Shown: one piece after another, positions 15,178 to 23,854 of the stretch | How positions within the stretch are numbered: the stretch's first letter is position 1 | How the letters are laid out: every line of letters begins with the position of its first letter | NCBI RefSeq assembly: GCF_015160875.1 | Contig: NZ_CP063374.1 | Coordinates: 5,831,501 to 5,895,500 of the forward strand | Length of the DNA stretch: 64,000 nt | Direction of reading: 5' to 3' | Source of the DNA: Streptomyces chromofuscus | GTDB taxonomy: Bacteria > Actinomycetota > Actinomycetes > Streptomycetales > Streptomycetaceae | Made by a program: the position numbers and the translations under genes | The notes under the pieces: generated by a model | Database searches by the model: none | What the model saw: the letters and a program-made list of their open reading frames with translations, nothing else | Told to the model about the DNA's origin: nothing

Positions 15178-17024
15178 CGGTGACCGTCCCCCGGAGAGTC
15201 GGAGTCGCTGTGGGTGGCCCATTCCAGCAGGCCGATGAACGCCCGGTTGAGCAGCGCGGAGTCGGCGGGCCGCAGCGGACGCTGCGCCATCAGCAGGGCC
15301 TGGCCGTACAGCGACTCCGTGGCGGTGCCGACGAGTTCCGGGTCGTTCAGTGAACTGACTTTGCGTATGAGCGGGTTGAGGTGGTTGAGCACCAGACGCG
15401 CGCGGGGGGCGCTGCCGCGCAGCGAGCCGAGGATGCCCGCCCACAGGTCGTCGGCCTCCTCCTCGGCCGCCGCCCGGGCCTGCTCGTGCCGGGCCGCCCG
15501 GTCGTCCAGGTGCAGCGCGGGCACGGACAGCGGGTGGAAGGCCCGCAGGACCACGTCGCAGCCCAACGGGTCCAGCGTGGCCCGCGCGGCCGCCAGGAAG
15601 CCCGCCAGGGCCAGCTCCTCGGCGGGGTCGACGGCGTCCAGGTGGGCGGTCACGGTGTCCGCGTCCAGCTCGGCGACGACCGTGCCCGGCCGCACCGACG
15701 GCAGCGCCTCGACCAGCTCGCTGTCGTACGTGTAGCCGCCGTTGACGACCCCGACGCCCTGCGCGGACGCGATCGGGGCGACCTGCCGGTACTCCTCGAC
15801 CGTGCGCGTGAAGTGCACCACCGGGTGGCGCAGCGCGAACTCCTCCAGCGACAGCTGCCCGTCCGTCGTCTCGAACGGCAGCCACGGCAGCATCGTGCGC
15901 AGCATCTCCCTGTCGTGGCGTGCCAGGGACTTCACCCCCAGGTGGTGCACCGCGAGGAAGGCCGCCAGCCGCTCCGGGTCGCCGGCGGCGAGAGCGGTGA
16001 GCCAGGACCGGATCCTCTCGCCCAGCGCGTCCCGAACGGCCGCCAGGGTCTCGTCCTCGTACAGCGACTCGCGTGACGCCGTGGGCCGCAGGCTGTCGGT
16101 GTCGAGCACACAGCGCACGAAGAACGCCCAGTCGGGGAGCAGCTGTTCGGCCCGCTCGGTCAGCAGCATGCCCTTGAGGTGGACGCGATGCCGCGCGCGC
16201 TGCGTCGGGCTGACCGCGGAGGGCAGGACGTACGCCACCCCGCGGATGCCGGCGAGCGGCACGTTCAGCTCGATGGAGTCCAGCGGGGTGAAGCCGAACA
16301 GCTTCTGACAGTGCCGGGCGAGGGCCACCCGTCGGGTGGCGGGGGAGGGGTAGGGCCGGTCCCAGGGCGCCGGGAGGTCGGTGACCTCCTCGTCGCCCAC
16401 CCGCACGTCGTAGGGCAGCAGCGAGCCGAAGTCCCGCGCCAGCGCGAGCACCCGCTCCTCGGTGAGCCACTCACCGGCGCCCGCCCGCGCCTCCAGGTAC
16501 ACGGTGGTGCCCGGCTCGGGACGCGCCGCGTCCGGCAGGGTCCGCACGGTGTACGAGCCGTCGTCCGCCGCGGTCCACTCCACGGGCCGCGCATCCGGCG
16601 TACGGGCGCTGCGGCTGACGACCCGGATCCGCTCGGCCACCACGAAACAGGCCAGCAGGCCGATGCCGAACTGCCCGAGGAACTCCGAGCGGGCCTCGTG
16701 GAGTCCGTCGGTCCGCTTGGAGCTGCGCCCGATGGTCGCCAGCAGGTTGTGCACGTCGGACTCGGTGAGCCCGACGCCGGAGTCCTCCACCCGCAGGGTG
16801 CCCTCCCCGGCGTACAGCCGCACCCGCGCCGGGGCGCCGGGCTCCTCCGCCCGCCGGGCGGTGATGGCGTCGACCGCGTTCTGCAGCAGTTCGCGGAGGT
16901 AGACCTTGGGGCTGGAGTAGAGGTGATGGGAGAGCAGGTCCACCAAGCCACGCAGGTCGACCTGGAACGTATGAGGTGAAGGGGAGGCCTGGGATGCCTG
17001 TGAGGTCTGGGAGTCCATCGTCAC
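15174..17024 (-). CDS. HSP90/HtpG-like GHKL ATPase
   Basis: A 616-residue protein with the HSP90 N-terminal ATP pocket: YLRELLQNAVDAI (Glu45, Asn49), VEDSGVGLT (Asp81) and FLGQFGIGLLACFV. The middle domain has the HSP90 features VHLKGMLL, a DWAFFVRCVLDT segment and ASRESLYED, where the arginine near residue 318 corresponds to the catalytic Arg of HSP90. The C-terminal third matches classical HtpG poorly by eye. No charged linker or MEEVD tail is seen. The start may be GTG 17024 or ATG 17018; neither has a good ribosome site. It is the first gene of a two-gene operon with the TPR protein and is divergent from recG. Confidence 0.87.
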   Translation of the reverse strand: MTMDSQTSQASQASPSPHTFQVDLRGLVDLLSHHLYSSPKVYLRELLQNAVDAITARRAEEPGAPARVRLYAGEGTLRVEDSGVGLTESDVHNLLATIGRSSKRTDGLHEARSEFLGQFGIGLLACFVVAERIRVVSRSARTPDARPVEWTAADDGSYTVRTLPDAARPEPGTTVYLEARAGAGEWLTEERVLALARDFGSLLPYDVRVGDEEVTDLPAPWDRPYPSPATRRVALARHCQKLFGFTPLDSIELNVPLAGIRGVAYVLPSAVSPTQRARHRVHLKGMLLTERAEQLLPDWAFFVRCVLDTDSLRPTASRESLYEDETLAAVRDALGERIRSWLTALAAGDPERLAAFLAVHHLGVKSLARHDREMLRTMLPWLPFETTDGQLSLEEFALRHPVVHFTRTVEEYRQVAPIASAQGVGVVNGGYTYDSELVEALPSVRPGTVVAELDADTVTAHLDAVDPAEELALAGFLAAARATLDPLGCDVVLRAFHPLSVPALHLDDRAARHEQARAAAEEEADDLWAGILGSLRGSAPRARLVLNHLNPLIRKVSSLNDPELVGTATESLYGQALLMAQRPLRPADSALLNRAFIGLLEWATHSDSDSPGDGHR

Positions 17025-17206
17025 GGCGCCGGTGGGGGTAACGCGTCGGCGCGGGGTCGGGCGGTCCCGGTGAGGCGGTGACCGCGAAAGGATGGCCGGA
17101 GCGCGTCATCCTAGAGCCCGAGCGAACCGTCTGACCAGGGGTTTCCCAAGACGTATACGGATCTGCCGCCGGGCACCCGCGCCGTTTGTCAGTGCCGTGG
17201 TGTGCA

Positions 17207-19411
17207 ATGGATCTCGTGCCCGCACTGGACGAACCACTCAAGAAGGTGCTCGGCCCCGCCACCGCGAAGGTGATGGCCGAGCATCTCGGCCTGCACACCG
17301 TCGGCGACCTCCTGCACCACTACCCGCGCAGATACGAGGAGCGGGGCCAGCTCACCCACCTCGCCGACCTCCCCATGGACGAGCACGTCACGGTCGTCGC
17401 CCAGGTCGCCGACGCCCGCCTGCACAGCTTCGCCTCCGCCAAGGCGCCCCGCGGCAAGGGCCAGCGGCTGGAGGTGACGATCACCGACGGCAGCGGCCGG
17501 CTCCAACTGGTCTTCTTCGGCAACGGCGTGCACAAACCCCACAAGGAACTGCTGCCGGGCACCCGCGCGATGTTCGCCGGCAAGGTCTCGGTCTTCAACC
17601 GCCGGCTGCAACTGGCCCACCCGGCGTACGAGTTGCTGAAGGGGGACGCCGAGGAGGCCGTCGACAGCTGGGCGGGCGCCCTCATCCCGCTCTACCCCGC
17701 CACCGCCAAGCTGGAGTCCTGGAAGATCGGCAAGGCCGTCCAGACGGTCCTGCCCAGCGCCCAGGAAGCCGTCGACCCGCTCCCGGACCCCCTGCGCGAG
17801 GGCCGCGGCCTGGTCTCCCTCCCCGAGGCCCTGCTGAAGATCCACCGCCCGCACACCAAGGCCGACATCGCCGCCGCCCGCGACCGGCTGAAGTGGGACG
17901 AGGCCTTCGTCCTCCAGGTCGCCCTCGCCCGCCGCCGGCACGCCGACGCCCAGCTCCCGGCGGTACCGCGCAGGCCCGGGCCGGACGGCCTCCTCGCCGC
18001 CTTCGACGACCGGCTGCCGTTCACCCTCACCGAGGGCCAGCGGAAGGTCTCCGAGGAGATCTTCGCCGACCTGGCCACCGACCACCCGATGCACCGGCTG
18101 CTCCAGGGCGAGGTCGGCTCGGGAAAGACGCTGGTGGCGCTGCGCGCCATGCTCGCCGTGGTCGACGCCGGCGGGCAGGCCGCGATGCTCGCGCCCACCG
18201 AGGTGCTCGCCCAGCAGCACCACCGCTCGGTCGTGGAGATGATGGGCGAGCTGGCCGAGGGCGGGATGCTCGGCGGCGCCGAGCACGCCACCAAGGTGGT
18301 GCTGCTCACCGGCTCCATGGGCGCCGCCGCCCGCCGTCAGGCCCTGCTCGACCTGGCCACCGGCGAGGCCGGCATCGTCATCGGCACGCACGCGCTCATC
18401 GAGGACCGGGTGCAGTTCCACGACCTCGGCCTGGTCGTCGTCGACGAGCAGCACCGCTTCGGCGTCGAGCAGCGCGACGCGCTGCGCGGCAAGGGCAAGC
18501 AGCCGCCGCACCTGCTCGTCATGACCGCCACGCCGATTCCGCGCACGGTCGCCATGACCGTCTTCGGCGACCTGGAGACCTCGGTCCTGGACCAGCTCCC
18601 GGCCGGCCGCTCCCCGATCGCCAGCCATGTCGTCCCCGCCGCCGACAAGCCGCACTTCCTGGCCCGGACCTGGGAGCGGGTGCGCGAGGAGGTCTCCCAG
18701 GGCCACCAGGCGTACGTCGTCTGCCCGCGCATCGGCGACGAGGAGGACGATCCCAAGGCCGCGAAGAAGAAGGCGCCCGAGGACGAGGCCGACAAGCGCC
18801 CTCCGGTGGCCGTCCTCGACGTGGCCGACCAGCTCGCCAAGGGCCCTCTCCAAGGGCTGACCGTCGAGGCCCTGCACGGCCGGATGCACCCCGACGACAA
18901 GGACGCCGTCATGCGCCGGTTCGCCGCCGGTGACACGGACGTCCTGGTGGCCACCACGGTCATCGAGGTCGGCGTGAACGTGCCGAACGCCACCGCGATG
19001 GTGATCATGGACGCCGACCGCTTCGGCGTCTCCCAGCTCCACCAGTTGCGCGGCCGCGTCGGCCGTGGCTCGGCGCCCGGCCTGTGCCTGCTGGTCACCG
19101 AGATGCCCGAGGCGAGCGCCGCCCGGCAGCGGCTGAACGCGGTGGCGGCCACGCTCGACGGCTTCGAGCTCTCCCGGATCGACCTCGAACAGCGGCGCGA
19201 GGGCGACGTCCTCGGCCAGGCCCAGTCCGGCGCCCGAACCAGCCTGCGGGTGCTCGCCGTCATCGAGGACGAGGAGATCATCGCCGAGGCCCGGGAGGAG
19301 GCCGCCAGGGTGGTCGCCGCCGACCCCGAGCTGATCGCGCTGCCGGGCCTGCGCACCGCCCTGGACGCCCTGTTGGACGAGGAGAGGGAGCAGTACTTGG
19401 AAAAGGGGTGA
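17207..19411 (+). CDS. recG: ATP-dependent DNA helicase RecG
   Basis: RecG, 734 residues, remodels stalled forks and Holliday junctions. The N-terminal wedge (OB) domain runs to about residue 200 (YPRRYEERGQLTHL); the helicase core shows GEVGSGKTLVALRAM (Walker A), APTEVLAQQH, VVDEQHRFGVEQR, MTATPIPRTVAMT, and late motifs ATTVIEVGVNVPNA and QLRGRVGRG. An acidic/lysine insert (DEEDDPKAAKKKAPEDEAD) near residue 510 is seen in actinobacterial homologues. The ATG at 17207 is chosen over the TTG at 17186. It heads the recG-rsmD-coaD direction. Confidence 0.95.
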   Translation: MDLVPALDEPLKKVLGPATAKVMAEHLGLHTVGDLLHHYPRRYEERGQLTHLADLPMDEHVTVVAQVADARLHSFASAKAPRGKGQRLEVTITDGSGRLQLVFFGNGVHKPHKELLPGTRAMFAGKVSVFNRRLQLAHPAYELLKGDAEEAVDSWAGALIPLYPATAKLESWKIGKAVQTVLPSAQEAVDPLPDPLREGRGLVSLPEALLKIHRPHTKADIAAARDRLKWDEAFVLQVALARRRHADAQLPAVPRRPGPDGLLAAFDDRLPFTLTEGQRKVSEEIFADLATDHPMHRLLQGEVGSGKTLVALRAMLAVVDAGGQAAMLAPTEVLAQQHHRSVVEMMGELAEGGMLGGAEHATKVVLLTGSMGAAARRQALLDLATGEAGIVIGTHALIEDRVQFHDLGLVVVDEQHRFGVEQRDALRGKGKQPPHLLVMTATPIPRTVAMTVFGDLETSVLDQLPAGRSPIASHVVPAADKPHFLARTWERVREEVSQGHQAYVVCPRIGDEEDDPKAAKKKAPEDEADKRPPVAVLDVADQLAKGPLQGLTVEALHGRMHPDDKDAVMRRFAAGDTDVLVATTVIEVGVNVPNATAMVIMDADRFGVSQLHQLRGRVGRGSAPGLCLLVTEMPEASAARQRLNAVAATLDGFELSRIDLEQRREGDVLGQAQSGARTSLRVLAVIEDEEIIAEAREEAARVVAADPELIALPGLRTALDALLDEEREQYLEKG

Positions 19412-19443
19412 TCCTTGTCGTCGCCGACCGGGACAGCGCCCTC

Positions 19444-19513
19444 GGTGGCGCGGGGAACTGCGCGAGAAGCCACAGCGAACCCGCAGCAGCCCCACCACGA
19501 ATCCCCCCACGGC
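19444..19513. repeat. Probable dispersed intergenic repeat of Streptomyces type
   Basis: The stretch after recG contains GGCGCGGGGAACTGCGCGA, then GCCACAGCGAACCCGCAG and CCCCACCACGA. I recall near-identical wording in many intergenic regions of Streptomyces genomes. A GTGGC/GCCAC pair (19445-19449 with 19469-19473) encloses it as a small hairpin. Only one copy lies in this window, so the repeat nature rests on memory. Confidence 0.45.
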
Positions 19514-19581
19514 GATAGGCACCCCACCCCCTCCGCCTGCCAAACTGAACCCGTACACGCACCCACTCCCGAGGACCGAAG

Positions 19582-20169
19582 ATGACCCGCGTGATCGCCG
19601 GCGCAGCCGGCGGACGCCGCCTGGCCGTCCCGCCGGGCACCGGCACCCGCCCCACCTCCGACCGTGCCCGCGAGGCCCTCTTCTCCACCTGGCAGTCCCT
19701 CCTCGGCGGCCCCCTGGCCGGCGAACGCGTACTGGACCTCTACGCCGGCTCCGGCGCCGTGGGCCTGGAGGCCCTCTCCCGCGGCGCCGCCCACACCCTC
19801 CTGGTCGAGGCCGACTCCCGGGCCGCCCGCACGATCCGCGACAACGTCAAGAACATCGGGCTTCCCGGCGCCGAGGTCAGATCGGGCAAAGCGGAACAGA
19901 TCGTCCGCACCTCACCGTCGGGCGAGCCGTACGACATCGTCTTCCTCGACCCGCCGTACGCGGTCACGGACCACGATCTTCGCGAGATCCTGCTCACACT
20001 CCGCACGGAGGGGTGGCTGGCCGAAGAAGCCCTCGTCACCGTGGAGCGCAGCACCAGAGGCGGCGAATTCCGGTGGCCGGAGGGCTTCGAGGCGCTTCGT
20101 ACCCGTCGGTACGGCGAGGGAACGTTTTGGTACGGTCGCGCCGCCTCCACGTGCGAAGACGCACCATGA
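19582..20169 (+). CDS. rsmD: 16S rRNA (guanine966-N2)-methyltransferase
   Basis: RsmD, 195 residues, methylates G966 of 16S rRNA using S-adenosylmethionine. MTRVIAGAAGGRRL, RPTSDRAREALFS and VLDLYAGSGAVGLEALSRGA form the SAM-binding part, and FLDPPY (Asp123-Tyr126) is the catalytic D/NPPY motif for amino methylation. The last codons overlap a possible upstream ATG of coaD, the usual rsmD-coaD pairing. Confidence 0.95.
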   Translation: MTRVIAGAAGGRRLAVPPGTGTRPTSDRAREALFSTWQSLLGGPLAGERVLDLYAGSGAVGLEALSRGAAHTLLVEADSRAARTIRDNVKNIGLPGAEVRSGKAEQIVRTSPSGEPYDIVFLDPPYAVTDHDLREILLTLRTEGWLAEEALVTVERSTRGGEFRWPEGFEALRTRRYGEGTFWYGRAASTCEDAP

Positions 20170-20195
20170 CCGGACCTGAGAGCGAGGGATCTCAC

Positions 20196-20675
20196 GTGCG
20201 CCGAGCCGTCTGTCCCGGGTCGTTCGACCCGATCACCAACGGACACCTGGACATCATCGCCCGCGCCTCCCGCCTCTACGACGAGGTCTACGTCGCGGTG
20301 ATGATCAACAAGTCCAAGAAGGGTCTCTTCGAGATCGACGAGCGGATCGAGCTGATCCGCGAGGTCACCGCCGAGTACGGCAACGTCCGGGTCGAGGCCT
20401 TCCACGGCCTGCTCGTCGACTTCTGCAAGCAGCGCGACATCCCGGCCATCGTCAAGGGTCTGCGCGCGGTCAGCGACTTCGACTACGAGCTGCAGATGGC
20501 CCAGATGAACAACGGCCTCTCCGGCGTGGAGACCCTCTTCGTGCCGACCAACCCCACCTACAGCTTCCTGTCGTCCTCCCTGGTCAAGGAGGTCGCGCAG
20601 TGGGGCGGCGACGTTTCCCACCTGGTGCCGCCGGCTGTCCTGGATGCTCTCAACAAGCGTCTGCGACAAGCCTGA
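20196..20675 (+). CDS. coaD: Phosphopantetheine adenylyltransferase
   Basis: A 159-residue hexameric enzyme adding AMP to 4'-phosphopantetheine, the penultimate step of coenzyme A synthesis. The N-terminal VRRAVCPGSFDPITNGHLDI contains the TxGH-type nucleotide motif (NGH), and PTNPTYSFLSSSLVKE is the C-terminal ISSS/T-type motif. GTG 20196 gives the normal length; an in-frame ATG at 20166 overlapping the rsmD stop would add 10 residues and is less likely. Confidence 0.95.
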   Translation: MRRAVCPGSFDPITNGHLDIIARASRLYDEVYVAVMINKSKKGLFEIDERIELIREVTAEYGNVRVEAFHGLLVDFCKQRDIPAIVKGLRAVSDFDYELQMAQMNNGLSGVETLFVPTNPTYSFLSSSLVKEVAQWGGDVSHLVPPAVLDALNKRLRQA

Positions 20676-20748
20676 ACGGTCTGCACCTCAACGGGCTACA
20701 GTCGTCCCGTCCGTCTCCAACACAGCTGTAGAGAGTGGCGAGCAACCG

Positions 20749-21780
20749 GTGGACGTACAGAAGAAGCTCGACGAGATCGTCGCGGCGGTCTCCACTGCCC
20801 GGGGCATGCCCATGTCGGCCTCGTGCGTGGTCAACCGCGCCGACCTGCTCGCCCTGCTGGAAGAGGTGCGTGCGGCCCTGCCCGACTCCCTCGCCCAGGC
20901 CCAGGAGTTGATCGGCGACCGCCAGCAGATGGTCGAGCAGGCCCGCCAGGAGGCCGAGCGGATCATCCAGGGCGCCCACGCCGAGCGCGGCTCGCTGATC
21001 TCCGACACCGAGGTCGCCCGCCGCTCCCAGGCCGAGGCCGAGCGGATCCTCGCCGAGGCCCGCAAGGAGGCCGAGGACATCCGAGCCGAGGCCGACGACT
21101 ACGTCGACTCCAAGCTCGCCAACTTCGAGGTCGTCCTCACCAAGACCCTCGGCTCCGTCGGCCGCGGCCGCGAGAAGCTGCTCGGCACCGGCCCCGGCCT
21201 GGACGAGCAGGGGTACGAGGACGAGGACGCCCCCGAACGCAGCCACGACCCGGAGACGCTGCGCCGCACCGCCGACGAGTACGTGGACGCCAAGCTCGGC
21301 GCCTTCGAGGCGGTCCTCGCCACGACCCTGGACGCGGTCGGCCGCGGCCGGCAGAAGCTGCACGGACGGACCGCCACCGACGACCTCGGCGCCCTCGACA
21401 CGACGACGGTCCAGCACAGCAGCGACGCCGACTACCTCGCCGACCTCGCCGCCATGGCCGAGACCCCGGCCGAGCCCGCGCAGCCGCCGACGGTGCCGTC
21501 CCAGCAGTCGTACGCCACCCAGGACGCCTACGCCTACCAGCAGCCTCAGCAGGACCCCTACGGCTACCAGCAGCAGTACGCTCAGCAGGACGCGTACGGC
21601 TACCAGCAGGCCGACCCCTACGTGGCGTACCCGCAGCAGCCCGCCTACGACCCGCACCAGGGCCAGGGCCACGCCGGCTACCAGCAGCCCCAGGCGCTCG
21701 ACGAGACCAGCCTCTTCGACACCAGCATGATCAGCGCGGAGCAGTTGCGGGCGTACGAGCAGGGCCGCGGCAACGGCTGA
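20749..21780 (+). CDS. DivIVA-like coiled-coil protein with Gln/Tyr-rich tail
   Basis: A 343-residue protein. Residues 1-110 are a charged coiled coil (QARQEAERIIQGAHAE, RRSQAEAERILAEARKEAED). A 31-residue unit occurs twice, around residues 116-146 and 176-206: (D/E)YVD(S/A)KL then FE and VGRGR(E/Q)KL. Residues ~250-320 are a low-complexity Gln/Tyr/Pro segment with repeats such as YGYQQ and DAYGY, ending in a conserved helical tip, SLFDTSMISAEQLRAYEQ. Databases often call such proteins ATP synthase F0 B-like or DivIVA-domain. A cytoskeletal or scaffolding role is plausible, not shown. GTG 20749 has only a weak ribosome site. Confidence 0.85.
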   Translation: MDVQKKLDEIVAAVSTARGMPMSASCVVNRADLLALLEEVRAALPDSLAQAQELIGDRQQMVEQARQEAERIIQGAHAERGSLISDTEVARRSQAEAERILAEARKEAEDIRAEADDYVDSKLANFEVVLTKTLGSVGRGREKLLGTGPGLDEQGYEDEDAPERSHDPETLRRTADEYVDAKLGAFEAVLATTLDAVGRGRQKLHGRTATDDLGALDTTTVQHSSDADYLADLAAMAETPAEPAQPPTVPSQQSYATQDAYAYQQPQQDPYGYQQQYAQQDAYGYQQADPYVAYPQQPAYDPHQGQGHAGYQQPQALDETSLFDTSMISAEQLRAYEQGRGNG

Positions 21781-21908
21781 CGCAGCCGATTGGGCCGTCA
21801 GCGAAAGGTCCAGTATCCTGGCTGTTCGGTCGCGCGTACGTCCGCGATCAGCGCTGCCCGGGAACACCGAAGGGCGGCGTCCCCGAGCTCACAAGATCGA
21901 AAGCAGGA

Positions 21909-22553
21909 ATGGCTCTGAACGCCCGCCTCGACCACCGCAACCCTCTCGTGTTCGACACGCACGAGCTGGGGCGGCGGCCCGGTGCGCTGCAGCGCCTGAC
22001 CCGCACGGTCGACGCCCCCAGGGACCTCGGTCTGAAGGACGTCATCGGAGTGCCGGAAGGCGCGCCGGTGGAGCTCGAACTCCGTCTGGAGTCCGTCATG
22101 GAAGGTGTGCTCGTCACAGGCACCGCCCGTGCGCGGGCCGAGGGGGAGTGCGTAAGGTGTCTGGAGCCGGTCGAGCTGGAGCTCGAAGCGGACTTCCAGG
22201 AGATGTTCTCGTACCCTGACGCCGATGACCGGGGCCGTGTGAAAGCGGAACCGGCCGACGACGCCGAGGAAGACGAGGACAGGCTCTTTCTCGAGGACGG
22301 CCTGTTCGACCTCGAACCCGTGCTGCGCGATGCGGTGGTGCTCGCACTGCCGATGCAGCCGGTGTGCCAGGACGACTGCCCCGGCCTGTGCTCCGAGTGC
22401 GGAGCACGGCTCGCGGACGACCCGGACCACCACCACGACGCCGTCGACATCCGTTGGGCGGCATTGCAGGGACTCGCCGGTTCACTCGAAGACGGCGATA
22501 AGGACGAGATGAGCGGCGCCGATGCGGGCGTCGACGAGAAGCAGGAGAAGTAG
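21909..22553 (+). CDS. DUF177/YceD family protein
   Basis: A 214-residue YceD-type protein, the usual partner of rpmF in bacteria. N-terminal NPLVFDTHELGRRPG and VPEGAPVELELRLESVMEGV are followed by cysteines in CVRCLEP and by CQDDCPGLCSECG near residue 158, which look like a zinc site. YceD proteins are linked with 23S rRNA/ribosome assembly through their operon with L32. The rpmF start lies 2 bp after the stop; DUF177, rpmF and rnc form one unit. Confidence 0.9.
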   Translation: MALNARLDHRNPLVFDTHELGRRPGALQRLTRTVDAPRDLGLKDVIGVPEGAPVELELRLESVMEGVLVTGTARARAEGECVRCLEPVELELEADFQEMFSYPDADDRGRVKAEPADDAEEDEDRLFLEDGLFDLEPVLRDAVVLALPMQPVCQDDCPGLCSECGARLADDPDHHHDAVDIRWAALQGLAGSLEDGDKDEMSGADAGVDEKQEK

Positions 22554-22555
22554 CC

Positions 22556-22729
22556 GTGGCTGTTCCGAAGCGGAAGATGTCGCGCAGCAACACGCGCCAC
22601 CGCCGGTCGCAGTGGAAGGCTGCGGTCCCCACCCTGGTTGCGTGCGAGCGCTGCCACGAGCCCAAGCAGCAGCACATCGCGTGCCCGTCTTGCGGCACCT
22701 ACAACAAGCGCCAGGTCCTCGAGGTCTGA
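22556..22729 (+). CDS. rpmF: Ribosomal protein bL32
   Basis: A 57-residue L32 that begins at GTG 22556: MAVPKRKMSRSNTRHRRSQW, then a zinc ribbon CERC (residues 30 and 33) and CPSC (43 and 46), and NKRQVLEV. It sits 2 bp behind the DUF177 gene and 19 bp ahead of rnc, the common bacterial arrangement. Confidence 0.97.
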   Translation: MAVPKRKMSRSNTRHRRSQWKAAVPTLVACERCHEPKQQHIACPSCGTYNKRQVLEV

Positions 22730-22748
22730 GCGGCTGGTGAGAGGCACT

Positions 22749-23684
22749 GTGTCCACGCCGAAGAAGCAGTCTTCCCGCGCGAGCGGGAGTGGACCGGACA
22801 ACCAGGCCTCGTCCCACACGCTTCTGGAAGGGCGGCTCGGCTACAAGGTCGAGTCCGCCCTTCTGGTGCGAGCGCTGACCCATCGGTCGTACGCGTACGA
22901 GAACGGCGGTCTGCCGACGAACGAGCGGCTGGAGTTCCTGGGGGACTCGGTGCTCGGTCTCGTCGTCACGGACACGCTGTACCGCACCCACCCCGACCTG
23001 CCCGAAGGCCAGCTGGCCAAGCTGCGGGCCGCGGTGGTGAACTCACGTGCGCTGGCGGACGTGGGGCGGACGCTCGACCTCGGCTCCTTCATCCGGCTCG
23101 GCCGCGGTGAAGAGGGCACGGGCGGCAGGGACAAGGCATCCATCCTCGCCGACACCCTGGAAGCGGTGATCGGCGCGGTCTATCTCGACCAGGGCCTGGA
23201 CTCGGCGGCGGAGCTGGTGCACCGCCTGTTCGACCCGCTGATCGAGAAGTCCTCGAATCTCGGAGCCGGCCTGGACTGGAAGACGTCCCTCCAGGAGCTC
23301 ACCGCGACCGAAGGGCTCGGCGTCCCCGAGTACCTGGTCACGGAGACCGGCCCCGACCACGAGAAGACCTTCACTGCTGCCGCCCGCGTCGGAGGCGTCT
23401 CGTACGGCACCGGCACCGGCCGCAGCAAGAAGGAGGCGGAGCAGCAGGCCGCCGAGTCCGCCTGGCGGTCCATCCGCGCGGCAGCGGACGAGCGCGCCAA
23501 GGCCGCCGCGGCCACGGGCGTCGGCCCGGCCGTGGAGGCGGTCCCGCTGGACGGCTCCGCGCCCACCGCGGCGAGAGTCGTCGAGGCACCCAGGACGGCC
23601 CCGGCCGACCTGGCCCCCGAAGCCCCCGCCGCCGGCACCACCGCGGACGATGGCAGCACGGACGCCGCTTCGGCGTCGGGCTGA
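22749..23684 (+). CDS. rnc: Ribonuclease III
   Basis: A 311-residue endonuclease cutting double-stranded RNA, used for rRNA maturation and, in S. coelicolor (absB), for global control of antibiotic production. The signature NERLEFLGDSVL lies near residues 57-69, and the second active-site acidic group is in ADTLEAVIGAVYLD. A double-stranded RNA-binding domain occupies roughly residues 175-245 (DWKTSLQELTA, SKKEAEQQAAESAW). Residues ~250-311 are an extra Ala/Pro-rich tail. The GTG at 22749 follows GAGAGG by 5 bp. Confidence 0.95.
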   Translation: MSTPKKQSSRASGSGPDNQASSHTLLEGRLGYKVESALLVRALTHRSYAYENGGLPTNERLEFLGDSVLGLVVTDTLYRTHPDLPEGQLAKLRAAVVNSRALADVGRTLDLGSFIRLGRGEEGTGGRDKASILADTLEAVIGAVYLDQGLDSAAELVHRLFDPLIEKSSNLGAGLDWKTSLQELTATEGLGVPEYLVTETGPDHEKTFTAAARVGGVSYGTGTGRSKKEAEQQAAESAWRSIRAAADERAKAAAATGVGPAVEAVPLDGSAPTAARVVEAPRTAPADLAPEAPAAGTTADDGSTDAASASG

Positions 23685-23787
23685 CCGGCCCCGGTACGAC
23701 GCCGACGGCTCCGGCGAGGCCACCCGGCCTCCGCCGGAACGCCGGCCGCGGTCGGCGCGACGGCACGAACGCGACAGAACGGCACAC

Positions 23788-23823
23788 CCGAGCGCCCGCC
23801 CCAGCCCCGGGGCGGGCGCTCGG
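23788..23823 (+). terminator. Strong hairpin between rnc and mutM
   Basis: A perfect 15-bp stem (23788-23802 with 23809-23823) with a 6-base loop and no T tract. It ends about 20 bp before the mutM ribosome site, so it either terminates the rpmF-rnc transcript or attenuates read-through into mutM. Confidence 0.6.
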
Positions 23824-23854
23824 CTCGTACGACGGTTTGGACGGGGGAGTCACG

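Noticed and set aside
15177..16470. TPR protein extended upstream to a 1431-residue product
   Set aside because: The extension overlaps the HSP90 gene in another frame and reads as low-complexity sequence; the ATG at 15177 couples naturally to the HSP90 stop.
21798..22436. Minus-strand frame opposite DUF177
   Set aside because: DUF177 is supported by its cysteine motifs and rpmF context; the antisense frame has no features.
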